This document shows positions 44,399 to 53,470 of a stretch of 62,862 nucleotides of DNA, one piece after another (the stretch's first letter is position 1; each line of letters starts with the position of its first letter). A program made the translations under genes and the position numbers. The notes beneath the pieces are model-generated. The model did no database searches, was not told where the DNA came from, and saw only the letters and a program-made list of their open reading frames with translations. Source of the DNA: Ochromonas danica (Eukaryota > Sar > Chrysophyceae > Chromulinales > Chromulinaceae); contig VKHL01000162.1 in the NCBI GenBank assembly GCA_015146655.1, forward strand, positions 1-62,862, written 5' to 3'.

Positions 44399-44848
44399 AT
44401 GGGAAAAGTAAGTAATCCTCTTGAATGGAGAAAAAGAGAAGCAAATAAAAAACGTATTGCAAAAGTGGCTACTTTACGCAAATATGCTCAATTGTGTAAA
44501 CAAGAAGGAATTCAATCGAATCGTGTCCGAGTGAACCGAACAACAGAGAATGACAACAATGACCAACAGCCACTCCAATCATCAACTAACTCTTCTGATA
44601 AACCCAAGAGAAAGTCAAACAAGCCTCATCAAAGTTCATTATCTTCCTTAGAACAGTTGAATAAAGTGAAAATAGAAGAAAAAAGGAAAGAACAAGAAGA
44701 ACGTAATAAAGAACGTGTACGTGGTATAGAAGAAGCATTACATCGTCGAAAAGAAAAACGTAAGCTTGCTACGGCTAAGAATAATCGAGGTCAGCCATTA
44801 TTTAAAGGAAAGATTCTAAATATTTTGGAAAAGTTGCAAAAGCAGTAA
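44399..44848 (+). CDS. FYV7/TAP26-like rRNA-processing protein
   Basis: Small basic protein of 149 residues. The diagnostic part is the C-terminus, KRKLATAKNNRGQPLFKGKI, followed by LNILEKLQK, which matches the KKT-RGQP-M--RI--LL-KI signature of Fyv7/CCDC59 (PF08524), a factor needed for 18S rRNA maturation. The centre is a charged coiled coil (EEKRKEQEERNKERVRGIEE). The N-terminus NPLEWRKREANKKR is also basic. The single exon begins at the only reasonable ATG, directly after a purine-rich tract. Confidence 0.8.
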   Translation: MGKVSNPLEWRKREANKKRIAKVATLRKYAQLCKQEGIQSNRVRVNRTTENDNNDQQPLQSSTNSSDKPKRKSNKPHQSSLSSLEQLNKVKIEEKRKEQEERNKERVRGIEEALHRRKEKRKLATAKNNRGQPLFKGKILNILEKLQKQ

Positions 44849-45078
44849 AAGTGCTAACAACATCTCCATCACAGAAGAGAAAAGATTGAATATATTGTAG
44901 CATATTTAATTTTAATGAGAAACAAGTCAATGCTTGACTATTCCTATTCCTATTGCTATCACTATTTTGTTAATCGAACAGCTATAGTTAGTTCTGGTAT
45001 TACTACCAATGAAATCAATTGGAGTTCTGGTTTTTCCTTGTGGTAAAGACAGAGACTTCTACCAAAACTTTCTCTGTC

Positions 45079-46401
45079 TTACGCAGCAAGGCCAGTGATT
45101 CCAAGGATACGAATAAGCCAGTAGGTGATAGCAGGCACTCCGAGCACATAAATGAGCATTAGCTTCTGTGCTAAGCGAGTGGCGGCATTCTTATCACCCA
45201 GTAACTGCAAAATCACTGTGGTATTTTGGGCACTGGGCATACAGGTCTCCAACAATAAGACAAGGAGAAGAGCCGGATCTCTCAAGAAAAGAGCCTTGGC
45301 TGCTGGGATTGTACGCACTGCCAAGGCTGCCAAAGAAAAGCCAACCAAAGGCATCAATGCAAATCTTGCCAAATAAATTGGCACGATATCAAACAGAAGA
45401 TTACTAGGCTTCTCACTGGGGGCACCTTGATTTGTGTTCGCAGGAGGGGTAGACGGCTGAGAGAGAGAACCCGCCAAAACGAGCAGAACAGTTGGTAAAT
45501 AGGCTGTGCCCAAAGTACGCATAGCCTCAAACACAGGATTTAAAAATCCATTTGGCGAGATGAAGATATTTCGTAAGAAAGGAAGGAAACCAACTACCAT
45601 GCCGAACAAGGAACCCACAACAGGTGGTGAGAAGATGCGAGTGATAAGATCCTTCTTAGCCTTGGCTTTTGCTTCGGGAGTTTTCTCATCATGACCATCC
45701 TTCTTCTCCTCAAGCAAACCAGGTCCAATGATCCAGAACAGAGGGGACCATCCCAACAAATACAAACTGATATATGCTACAGATTGTGGTAATAAGGCTG
45801 TGTTCGCATGATTGCGGAAGAGGCCATCAGTGAAGACTAATGGCAGAGGACCGGAATTGCCAAATGTAGTACAAGCCATGAGCTGTCTAGCAGATTCACT
45901 TCGACCACCTTTTGCTCCATAGATGAAGAAAGACACCAATTTGCCAACAATGTAACCCACCACGATTTGGAATACCGCCGCGAGAGGCAGGAGGTAGATA
46001 GCGGCTGGACTGCCACTGGTACCCTTACCCAAGTTAGCCACAGTAGACGCCACGTTAACGAAGAGGAGGCAAGGTTGGAACACATTGAAAATAAGCTTCG
46101 ACAACACAGAGAGAGCGGATTGATCCAATATCTTTGCCTTGCCGGCCAGAACACCAATCCCACAAGTGCTAAGAAGCTTACTGATGGCTTTAATGGCAGC
46201 CTTGTTAATGGCAGCAGATTGAGCGCTGGCTAAAACCGTGGGAACACGTGCCTCTGGGAGAGGCTTCACAGGAAGTTCAGGATACTCCGAGAAAGTTGTT
46301 CGCCGCAGTGATAACTTTGTCATTGGTGCATAAAAGGCATCACCTGGTGTCCACGCCATCACCATCAGACAAACCACAAACAAGATAAACTGCACTCTCA
46401 T
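45079..46401 (-). CDS. PIN/auxin-efflux-carrier-like membrane protein with plastid-type presequence
   Basis: Mem_trans family (PF03547) protein. I chose the ATG at 46399-46401 (440 residues) because it opens directly into a signal peptide (FILFVVCLMVMAWTPGDAF). This is followed by YAPMTKLSLRRTT, an FYAP motif and a basic, hydroxylated stretch as in heterokont plastid transit peptides; an upstream ATG at 46443 would bury it. The mature part has two five-helix halves separated by a charged loop (EEKKDGHDEKTPEAKAKAKK). Family marks include LSKLIFNVFQPCLLFVNVAS, a broken helix typical of PIN carriers, and FGNSGPLPLVF. PIN/PILS proteins export or sequester auxin and other organic anions; the substrate here is unknown. 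The plastid envelope is the inferred location. Confidence 0.82.
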   Translation of the reverse strand: MRVQFILFVVCLMVMAWTPGDAFYAPMTKLSLRRTTFSEYPELPVKPLPEARVPTVLASAQSAAINKAAIKAISKLLSTCGIGVLAGKAKILDQSALSVLSKLIFNVFQPCLLFVNVASTVANLGKGTSGSPAAIYLLPLAAVFQIVVGYIVGKLVSFFIYGAKGGRSESARQLMACTTFGNSGPLPLVFTDGLFRNHANTALLPQSVAYISLYLLGWSPLFWIIGPGLLEEKKDGHDEKTPEAKAKAKKDLITRIFSPPVVGSLFGMVVGFLPFLRNIFISPNGFLNPVFEAMRTLGTAYLPTVLLVLAGSLSQPSTPPANTNQGAPSEKPSNLLFDIVPIYLARFALMPLVGFSLAALAVRTIPAAKALFLRDPALLLVLLLETCMPSAQNTTVILQLLGDKNAATRLAQKLMLIYVLGVPAITYWLIRILGITGLAA

Positions 46402-46692
46402 GGTTAAAGATAAAAGATGAGGGTATTCCCCGTCTTGGTTCAATCAAGAATGGGGAAGAGAAGAAGATCTCAACAACCCAGCAGGGCATCAAGAACAACA
46501 AAACCAGAAGAGAGCAGAGCCTCGATGTGGTGCACTCCATCACACACTCGCACTGCAAACTACTTCTGCTTCTTCAAACTGCTGTTGTGGGCCGTCAAGC
46601 GGATCTCTTCGGAGAGTCCGACCTTGTTCATTTGCTGAATTTGATGATGACAATGGTGTCTATACAAGAGCTTCCACTGTTCAAGACCTTTC

Positions 46693-47811
46693 ATGCTAAT
46701 CTATTGGGGATATCTATTACTCTGTCTTTTGATTGTTTCAGCTCAGCGAAATCAAAGCTTGAAGCTGCGAAGTCCCTATTATTCTGCACTACCTTTGAAT
46801 ATGACAAACACTGACAAACCTTCATGGAAGAATTTCAAAGTAGCAGTGCTAACAGCTGGTGACATGAGGTCTTTTGCCTTTACTGCAAGAAGTTGGGAAC
46901 GTTATCTCTTAGAACCCTGGGCAGAGAATGTTCATCTCTTTGCCTTTGTCTCTGCACAGCCTCACTGTCCACTAGATGACAAAGGAATAGACAAGCTAAG
47001 AGACTTAGCAACCTCCTATGAGGTAAGCTATACTAAGACACTCTATCTAGATCGTAGTCGACATGGACATCTACTTGTCCAATCTTCTATCTGTGGTTCT
47101 CTTAAACAGACTATTCATAAAGTAAAGAAAGGAAATGTTTTTGATATGTATGAGAGACGCTATCGTGCTTATCGATTAGCTATACAATACAGTGAAGAGA
47201 AAGCTTTTCAATGGGACCTATTCCTCTTCACTCGTACAGATATTGCATACTATTCCCCTATTGTACCTCTCTATACCTATTATACTCATTTATTACACAA
47301 TAATATAGAAAATAAAAGAAGAGGAATTATCACTCCTTATATGTGTAGATTTAATGGAATATGTGATCGTCATGCTGTAGGATTATCAGAAGAAATGGCA
47401 GTGTATTTTGAGAGAGACTGGTTAATGCGTCTTGTACATCTCTATGATAGTAACACTACCATGGGAGCTCAGCTGCGAGCTTCATTACGCTGTCCTCATA
47501 TTAGTGAACAGCTTCCAGCACTTTGGCTACAGATTCATAATATCACAGCATTGGAGACTGTACCACGAACAATTGCTTTCTTTACATTACGTTCTTCTAA
47601 AGGATGGGAATATTGTCATTCCAATCGTGATCATGTCCTATCGAGCACTAATTTCAGTTGGGTAGATCGCACTACCCTAGCAGTGGTAGATAAGCCACCT
47701 CGTACGACAGAGGATGATGAAATAAACGGGTTGAAAAGGTGTGGTAGTATAGTTCGTAGTTCTTGGACAGACCTCTGCAGCACACCAAAGTGTGATTGTT
47801 TCAAGCAATGA
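46693..47811 (+). CDS. secreted/luminal glycosyltransferase-like protein
   Basis: Single exon, 372 residues. It starts with a hydrophobic signal sequence (WGYLLLCLLIVSAQ). The folded part begins NFKVAVLTAGDMRSFAFTARSW, then ENVHLFAFVSAQPHCPL, RYRAYRLAIQYSE, and DLFLFTRTDIAYYSPI, where R-T-D takes the place of a DxD-type nucleotide-sugar site. This general layout (a strand, a conserved R/W, a tyrosine-rich helix, then the acidic strand) is common to uncharacterised luminal glycosyltransferase-like proteins of algae, but I cannot name a family with certainty. Several cysteines near the end (CGSIVRSSWTDLCSTPKCDC) suggest disulphides. It shares a 291-bp divergent promoter with the PIN-like gene. 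Confidence 0.6.
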   Translation: MLIYWGYLLLCLLIVSAQRNQSLKLRSPYYSALPLNMTNTDKPSWKNFKVAVLTAGDMRSFAFTARSWERYLLEPWAENVHLFAFVSAQPHCPLDDKGIDKLRDLATSYEVSYTKTLYLDRSRHGHLLVQSSICGSLKQTIHKVKKGNVFDMYERRYRAYRLAIQYSEEKAFQWDLFLFTRTDIAYYSPIVPLYTYYTHLLHNNIENKRRGIITPYMCRFNGICDRHAVGLSEEMAVYFERDWLMRLVHLYDSNTTMGAQLRASLRCPHISEQLPALWLQIHNITALETVPRTIAFFTLRSSKGWEYCHSNRDHVLSSTNFSWVDRTTLAVVDKPPRTTEDDEINGLKRCGSIVRSSWTDLCSTPKCDCFKQ

Positions 47812-48271
47812 GACGCACCATCGTTCCCTCCTCATGGATATCTTTAACTCCCTCCCTCAACTCGTAGCAGAGCTGGTAAGCTTTCTCAAAGTGAACTGAG
47901 CCAGCAGGGATGATGTAAAGGACCAGAAATGCTCTGTGGAGACTTTAATCTCTATTTAATATGGTGATACCAGTACCACAGTACCTTGCCCTGCATTTTG
48001 GTGAGACGTCTAAGCGATATGAAAATGCAACTACTTTCAATTCTTGATATTCTTCTTCATAGAATACACTGGTATTATTCATATAATAGGAAATTCATCA
48101 TACTAGAAGATATTCAGAGACAGATATATGAATTACACAGGAGGGAAGGCAGGAAGATTTCATCCAAAATATGTAGTGGAAAGTAAAAATTCAATAGACA
48201 ACAAGATCGCCAAGGTGAGATTCATATTAGAGCTGTGGTCCTCCAGGCTGCTCATGCCTATATGTCTATGT
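47812..48271. other. intergenic between convergent genes
   Basis: About 460 bp between the glycosyltransferase-like stop and the DNAJC3-like stop. Part of it (48160-48271) is open on the reverse strand in another frame than DNAJC3, reading a His/Gly-rich sequence. Apart from that I see nothing. Confidence 0.55.
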
Positions 48272-50004
48272 TTATGCCCATGTCCATGTCCACCATTGTT
48301 CTCTCTGTTGTTTTTCCTGTTGTTGCTGCTTTTCCTGTTGTTGCTGCTTTTCCTGTTGTTGCTGCTTTTCCTGTTGTTGTCCCTGCCTTGTGACAGTTGT
48401 AGCTTGATCATAGGCTGCGCGATTGTTTTCATCGGAGAGCACTTCGTAGGCATTGGCGATGTCTCGAAAGATCTTCTCGGCTGCTAACTTGTCTTCCTCT
48501 GTCTTGTGCTTATCGGGGTGCCATTTCAATGCCTGCTCACGAAATGCTTTCTTGATTTCCTTCTCTGTGGCCTGCCGACTCGCGCCTAGGATACTGTAGT
48601 AGTCTTTTTGCTTGGACTGCTCCAGGAAGGCTTTCGCTTTCTCCAGCGCTTCTTTCGTCTCTTGATTGCCTTTCGATAACTTCAGGGCACTTTTCAAGAA
48701 AACCACAGCGTTTTCGAAGTCCATATTACCCACACAGACTCTCCCTAGTAGCTGGTAGAGATGATCATCCTGTTTTTCGCGAACAAGAACCTGCACAAGA
48801 GAAAAGTGAGCGATGAAGACAAATACCACTGGATGACTTGTAGTGACTCACCTGTAGTAGATGTTCCTTGGCCTCGTTGTACCTCTTGAGATGTCGCAAG
48901 CCTTCTCCTAAACGCTTCCGTGCTTGATCTCCCAACTTAACATTATCTCCACACGCTTCTAACATGATAGTGAGATGCTTGACAGCATCTTCAAATTGCT
49001 TCTTGCCTTCAAAGGTCTTGGCTTTTTCATCATTGTCTGTGATCTTCTTGATCAACCGATGCATCTCTTTGCCTTCTTTCAACTCTGGATCAAATCGAAG
49101 AGCTGCACGGAAATGTGTGCGAGCTGATTCTAGATCTCCTACATAGTAATAAGCCTTTCCACGGATAATATAGGCCTCAATGTTGTCGGGATCGATCTTC
49201 AAAGCACGCCCGCTATGTTTGATACTCAGCAAGTAGTCCTTGTTATAGAGATTTGCCTTTCCGCGGAGAAGCAAAGCCTCGAGGTTGTTAGGTTCTATAC
49301 TCAGAACTAGTCTACTGTCTTCAATGCTCTGCAAGTAGTCTCTCTCATGGAAATTACACCATGACCGCTGCATGATGACCTTGATTGAGATATCTGTGTA
49401 GTGCCAGATCTTATTCAGATGGTGTCTTGCTAAAGACCACTGTGACGCGTTAAAGAATGACTCTGCCTCGTACAGCATGCTCTTGCACAATGCAGCGTCT
49501 GCTAATAATCCTACTACTTCTTCATTCTTTGGGTAAAGGCTAGGGGTGGGTGACAGGCAACAAGGAGGGGGGTGAGTGAGAAATCTGAGATGTTCAAATG
49601 TCAGCGATGATGCCTCACCTCTTGAGGCTGTCTAGGTCTTTCTCTGACTCCTCACATTGTCCTAGACGCATCTTTAGTTTACCTCGTTCTAAAAGTGCAT
49701 CCTCATTCTCTGGGTTGTGAGTCAAGGCAGTGTTGAGGTCGGCAAGGGCTTCCTTGTACTTTTGCATGGCTACATAGACGTGAAAACGCTGGTAGTAGTT
49801 GTAGTCATCATCAGGATGCATGGCAATAACCTTGGCCCACAGATCCAAGGCCCTGAAGAACTTATTCTCAGAGAAGAAGACCTTCGCACGGGATCTTAAC
49901 ACACCTATGGGGAGTGTCTCTGGATCAGCCACAACAGAGACATCTAACAAATTCCACAACAAGAAGCTCAACATACAGCATCTTATTAAGATAGAAAATA
50001 GCAT
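48272..50004 (-). CDS. DNAJC3/P58IPK-like ER co-chaperone (TPR + J domain)
   Basis: ER-luminal co-chaperone that delivers clients to BiP. Exons (reverse): 49619-50004, 48852-49539, 48272-48790, total 530 residues. I start at the ATG 50002-50004, which gives a clean signal peptide (MLFSILIRCCMLSFLLWNLL); an in-frame ATG 63 bp upstream would add a basic leader. Tandem TPRs fill residues about 35-400 (ALADLNTALTHNPENEDALL, AYIIRGKAYYYVGDLESARTH). The acceptor at 49540 was chosen because it alone gives SLYPKNEEVVGLL in frame. The J domain is at about 421-487 with HPD in WHPDKH. The C-terminus is an 18-bp CAG/CAA-type repeat coding QQQQEK units, and it ends WWTWTWA rather than the Phe/Gly-rich tail of other P58IPK proteins. 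Confidence 0.88.
48306..48379. repeat. 18-bp tandem repeat in the DNAJC3-like C-terminus
   Basis: Just over four copies of CCTGTTGTTGCTGCTTTT (plus strand; units from 48316, 48334, 48352 and a partial from 48370), coding Gln/Glu/Lys on the reverse strand. Confidence 0.9.
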
Positions 50005-50463
50005 TTTATGTCGTCTTTGACAATTGGGATTTCTTTTGTAAAACGCGAAGGAGGCGAGGGCCAGCAAGCAATTGCAAATCCAAAGAAAAAGGTGAGAGAG
50101 ACCTTTGCGCAGATGACAGAATCAGAGTTTTACCACTTTTGCCACTCCGCTTTCCACTTTTCGCTTTGTTTCTGCTTTGTCGACAGACTCTGGCCCATCA
50201 TCATGCTCAATAGAAACCGAATGAGGAATATATTGAGGAAAGCTTCTTTATAGTCAGACGCATTCGTGCCAACTTCTACAGCCATTGAGGGAGCAGCCAT
50301 TTGAAGTTGGAAGGATAGCACTTCGTGAGCCCAAGGTCCATTGTGTCATCAGACCCAAAAGAACACATAGTTTTCTTCTTTTATGTTACATTAACCTTGA
50401 AGAAGTCATATATTGCGGCATTTCAATCGGGTTTATCCACATGCATAGATTTAACTTCAGTAA
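50005..50463. other. intergenic, no gene seen
   Basis: About 460 bp between the DNAJC3-like start and the rhomboid-like stop, both on the reverse strand. It should hold the DNAJC3 promoter; no coding sequence or RNA gene recognised. Confidence 0.55.
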
Positions 50464-51425
50464 CTATTTCATAGCTTCGTAGGCCTGGTTGCTGAGGTTT
50501 TCTCTTCCAGTCGAGGTTTCAGTTAAAAAGATTTTGGCAGCAAAACCCGCCATCCATCCCACCAAGATATGCAAGTTAAAGCTATCGACATGATCGGACC
50601 ACAATGATTGGAAAAGTAAATAAGTGAGCCAAAATGCGTAAGGATAATGAGTGATCAAAGATGAGAGAAAGGTCAGCAATCGATCACTTTGGACCAGAAA
50701 CCAATTGTTGCTTTGCAATGGCTTCTTGGGTAGTTGCGATAGAAACAAGTATAACAGCCCCACATTCACACCCCAAAATCCTGGATGGCGCTCAATGAGC
50801 CACACCTTGGATTTGGGGAAGAGGAGCATGGTAATGTATTCAATTGCCAAGGGAAGATAAGCTGTGGTAAAGATAGTTCCGATAATGAATCCATTCAGAC
50901 CCTAATTTGTTACACATTGCTGTTGATAATGCTTTGGATCATTTTGGAATGAAGCAACATACGTACCTTGTCAGATAAAATGCGGTGAGTATAGAAAACA
51001 TCACCTAGTTTCAAGAAGATGTACATTTGAGTCAAGAAGGTCAACAAATATTGATGAGAGAAGACGCCCAATAGTGCTGACCAAGGTCTTCCTTCCAGAT
51101 AGTTCGTCAATGAAGGAACGAAATGTTCTTCTACTAATTCAGGATAAATCTTTTGAAATGACCAGACCAACAAGTTAATCATGGCAATGCCTAAGAAAAG
51201 CAAAGGAAAATGGCGGGCTTCTTCTACGAAATATTTGGAAGGATCTTGTAATGGTGAGAAGATTGACTCATCATTCGATTGAAATTCTGCACCAGGAGTA
51301 GTGGTGTCGGAAGGTCTAGAGGAAAGAAGAGCTGATGCTAGGATAGCTCCTGGGAAGTGAAGATCACGAGACTTCAAAAGCTTTCCTATGGAGAGTTGTG
51401 GTAAATTAAATAAACCTTTCAGCAT
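50464..51425 (-). CDS. rhomboid-like membrane protein lacking the catalytic serine
   Basis: Exons (reverse): 50967-51425 and 50464-50901 (65-bp GT-AG intron, phase 0), 298 residues. After an 80-residue soluble start, six or so hydrophobic helices follow. The pattern W-SALLGVFSHQYLLTFLTQMYIFLKLG resembles the rhomboid TM2 segment (F-H....HL--NM--L---G), but with L and Q where the conserved H and N stand. The TM4 segment FWGVNVGLLYLFL has Asn at the position of the nucleophile in GxSG. The TM6 segment NLHILVGWMAGF keeps a histidine with the GxxxG-like spacing. It is therefore probably a pseudoprotease of the iRhom/Derlin/UBAC2 kind, which bind rather than cut membrane proteins. The family call is moderate. 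Confidence 0.55.
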
Positions 51426-51735
51426 AGATGATATTGATTTTAATAAGATAATATGAGACAGAGATATAGTTCCTACTAGGAATTCAATGATTCAATCGAT
51501 CATCAACTAGTAATGCCAGTGACTGTGACTGTCACTGTGACTGTCTTCAGTGACTGTGAGAGAAAGAGGCTGAAAGTTAGCCTAAACCCTTCAAGATATT
51601 GAAGATGTGAGGTGAAACAACATCTTCTGCAGAACAAAAACGCGCTTTTCTTCTGACAAGCCACGATTCGGAGGTCTTGTTGGCTCTCTCAAACCGTTCT
51701 GATCAAGTCACTTCGTTCTATTCATTTCATGTCGA
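51426..51735. promoter_or_regulatory. divergent promoter with GTGACT repeats
   Basis: A 310-bp region between the rhomboid-like gene and the small membrane protein. It contains an imperfect inverted/direct set of GTGACT/AGTCAC hexamers at 51520-51560. Confidence 0.4.
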
Positions 51736-51957
51736 ATGAATATTATTGAGGAAGCTTATCACACTTTATTGTTTTATATTGAGCGTTATGGATGGTGGGT
51801 TGTCTTTCTGCTAATTCTCTGGGCTTTCCTTTCTCCTTACCTCACCCAATTATGGCAAATCTTGGAAACATACGATCCTGCAGAGAAAGAGAGGCGTCGC
51901 ATCTTGGATGAAAGCCGTCGAAGAGTTAGACGACAACAGCAATCGAAAATCGCCTAA
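51736..51957 (+). CDS. small single-pass membrane protein (73 aa), SelS/VIMP-like layout
   Basis: Short open frame with one membrane helix (GWWVVFLLILWAFLSPYLT, residues about 19-37) followed by a strongly charged amphipathic helix (EKERRRILDESRRRVRRQQQ) and a stop. A helix preceded by IERYGW and followed by a basic coiled coil is the layout of the N-terminal part of selenoprotein S/VIMP, an ER-associated-degradation adaptor, but the rest of that protein and any selenocysteine are absent. It could be a truncated relative or an unrelated tail-anchored-type peptide. Coding status rests on composition, a clean start and its separate promoter. Confidence 0.5.
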   Translation: MNIIEEAYHTLLFYIERYGWWVVFLLILWAFLSPYLTQLWQILETYDPAEKERRRILDESRRRVRRQQQSKIA

Positions 51958-52075
51958 AGTAGTGCTCATCCTAACAACATCCTGCTGGGAGAGAAAGTAT
52001 TCATTCCACGGATACGATGAATTTAACAATTATCAAACAGATATCTTAACTATATAATTAGTGCGATTGCAAGGA

Positions 52076-53215
52076 TCATGAATTGGAGAGAAGGGAAGGG
52101 CTTTGTAGAGTCTGTAAGACTCCTTTGATCTCTTCATTTAGTCGCTCATATTCCCCCACCTTCTCGCTCTCCTTCTGTTGATCATTGCGACGCTTTAACT
52201 TCATATAGGCCTCATATTGATTCTTGATACGTTCTTTCTCAGTTTGAACTCGGTCATAAGATGACTTGTTGCCAGTCACATCATTATTATTCACTGAGGA
52301 GGTCTTGGGACCACTTGGTGAAGGCTCGGACACTACTACCAGGGCTGGATCCGAGACACTACTACCAGATTTTCGTTTATTTGAAGAAGGTCTGCCATTG
52401 TCGTCGTCATCAATGCCCATAAACGTGACTGACTTGACCTTCTTTAAGGGAGGGCGACCAGTTGTGGCAGTGTTATTGGCAGCTTTCTTCTTCTTGTCCT
52501 CTTCCTCTGCTTCTTCTTCTTGCTGCTGTTGCTTCATTCTCTTCTCTTCAGCTTTCTTTCGATAAGGTAGCACATTACCAGAGGCCAAGTCTTCGATCAT
52601 AGCTGAGATCTTCTTCTTCACAGTGGTGACCTCTGCACAGGAAGGCAGTCGATCCAGTCCCTCAGTGAAGAATCTCTCAGTGAGACGATCACAATCTTCT
52701 TCAAACTCATCATCTTCTTCTGCATCTTCAACCAATGCTTCAAACTCTTTCATAAAGTCAGCCAGGAGTGCTTGGGCATCTTGTACGGGGGTGGTCTTCT
52801 TCTGGAAGAAGCCTCCTCCTCCCTTCATGGTGAAGGTCTTACTAGTGGGAGGAGGAGGAGCAACCACAGCAGCAGGACCTTTCAACTTTGTTGAGAGTTG
52901 TCTGACTAATTTCTGACGCTCTTGACTTTCTTCTTCCTCTTGTATATCCTGCTCTGGTCCCTTGGACAGAAGAAGAGAAGAGGAAGAATTTCGTCTCAAT
53001 TTGACCAAAGGAGAATGAATGGGACTGTCTGTCAATTCTTGTCTACGTTGGTTGACCAGGTTCTCATTATGAACTTTTCTGTGCTGTAAGGCTCGTCTAC
53101 GGATGGAGTAGATGTGCTCTAAGCAGTCTTCCACTAGACTAAGTGTTGTCTCTTGCTTGCCATGGTAAAGGTCATTGTCAGTAACTTTCTTACTCATGAG
53201 AGATTTCCAAAACAA
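52076..53215 (-). CDS. unidentified charged coiled-coil protein
   Basis: Single exon, 379 residues (or 373 if the ATG at 53195-53197 is used). I do not recognise it. Visible are a helical N-terminus (LSLVEDCLEHIYSIRRRAL), a proline stretch (VVAPPPPTSK) and a GGGGFF turn. A predicted helical segment with an acidic run follows (LLADFMKEFEALVEDAEE); next are a Lys/Gln/Glu coiled coil (KKAEEKRMKQQQQEEEAEEE), a disordered serine-rich part, and a last helix (YEAYMKLKRRNDQQKESEK). The middle segment ADFMKEFEALV...AMIEDLASGN looks like the only folded part and resembles a microtubule- or actin-regulator helix bundle only in a general way. No localisation signal seen. Confidence 0.65.
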   Translation of the reverse strand: MFWKSLMSKKVTDNDLYHGKQETTLSLVEDCLEHIYSIRRRALQHRKVHNENLVNQRRQELTDSPIHSPLVKLRRNSSSSLLLSKGPEQDIQEEEESQERQKLVRQLSTKLKGPAAVVAPPPPTSKTFTMKGGGGFFQKKTTPVQDAQALLADFMKEFEALVEDAEEDDEFEEDCDRLTERFFTEGLDRLPSCAEVTTVKKKISAMIEDLASGNVLPYRKKAEEKRMKQQQQEEEAEEEDKKKKAANNTATTGRPPLKKVKSVTFMGIDDDDNGRPSSNKRKSGSSVSDPALVVVSEPSPSGPKTSSVNNNDVTGNKSSYDRVQTEKERIKNQYEAYMKLKRRNDQQKESEKVGEYERLNEEIKGVLQTLQSPSLLSNS

Positions 53216-53470
53216 AAAATCCTTTCTTCTACTTTCTGTCTATTCTATTCTCAATGTCGTGGCATGCAACCAACCATAACTCTGCCAAGTGAGAGACAGC
53301 AGCGACGTTGCAACGGCAGAGGCAACGACTGTTTTCGCATACCCTCCCAGAGGCTAAATCCCTAACCGCCCAGTACTCAGCCAAACCGCCAAATTCTGAA
53401 AAAGAAGAAGAAGTGCGAGAGGTGACTGGATGGATGACAAACAAATGATAATCAAATCTGAACTCTCAAT

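Noticed and set aside
48128-48487. Leucine-rich 119-codon frame on the plus strand
   Set aside because: It is the antisense of the DNAJC3 CAG/CAA repeat and J domain.
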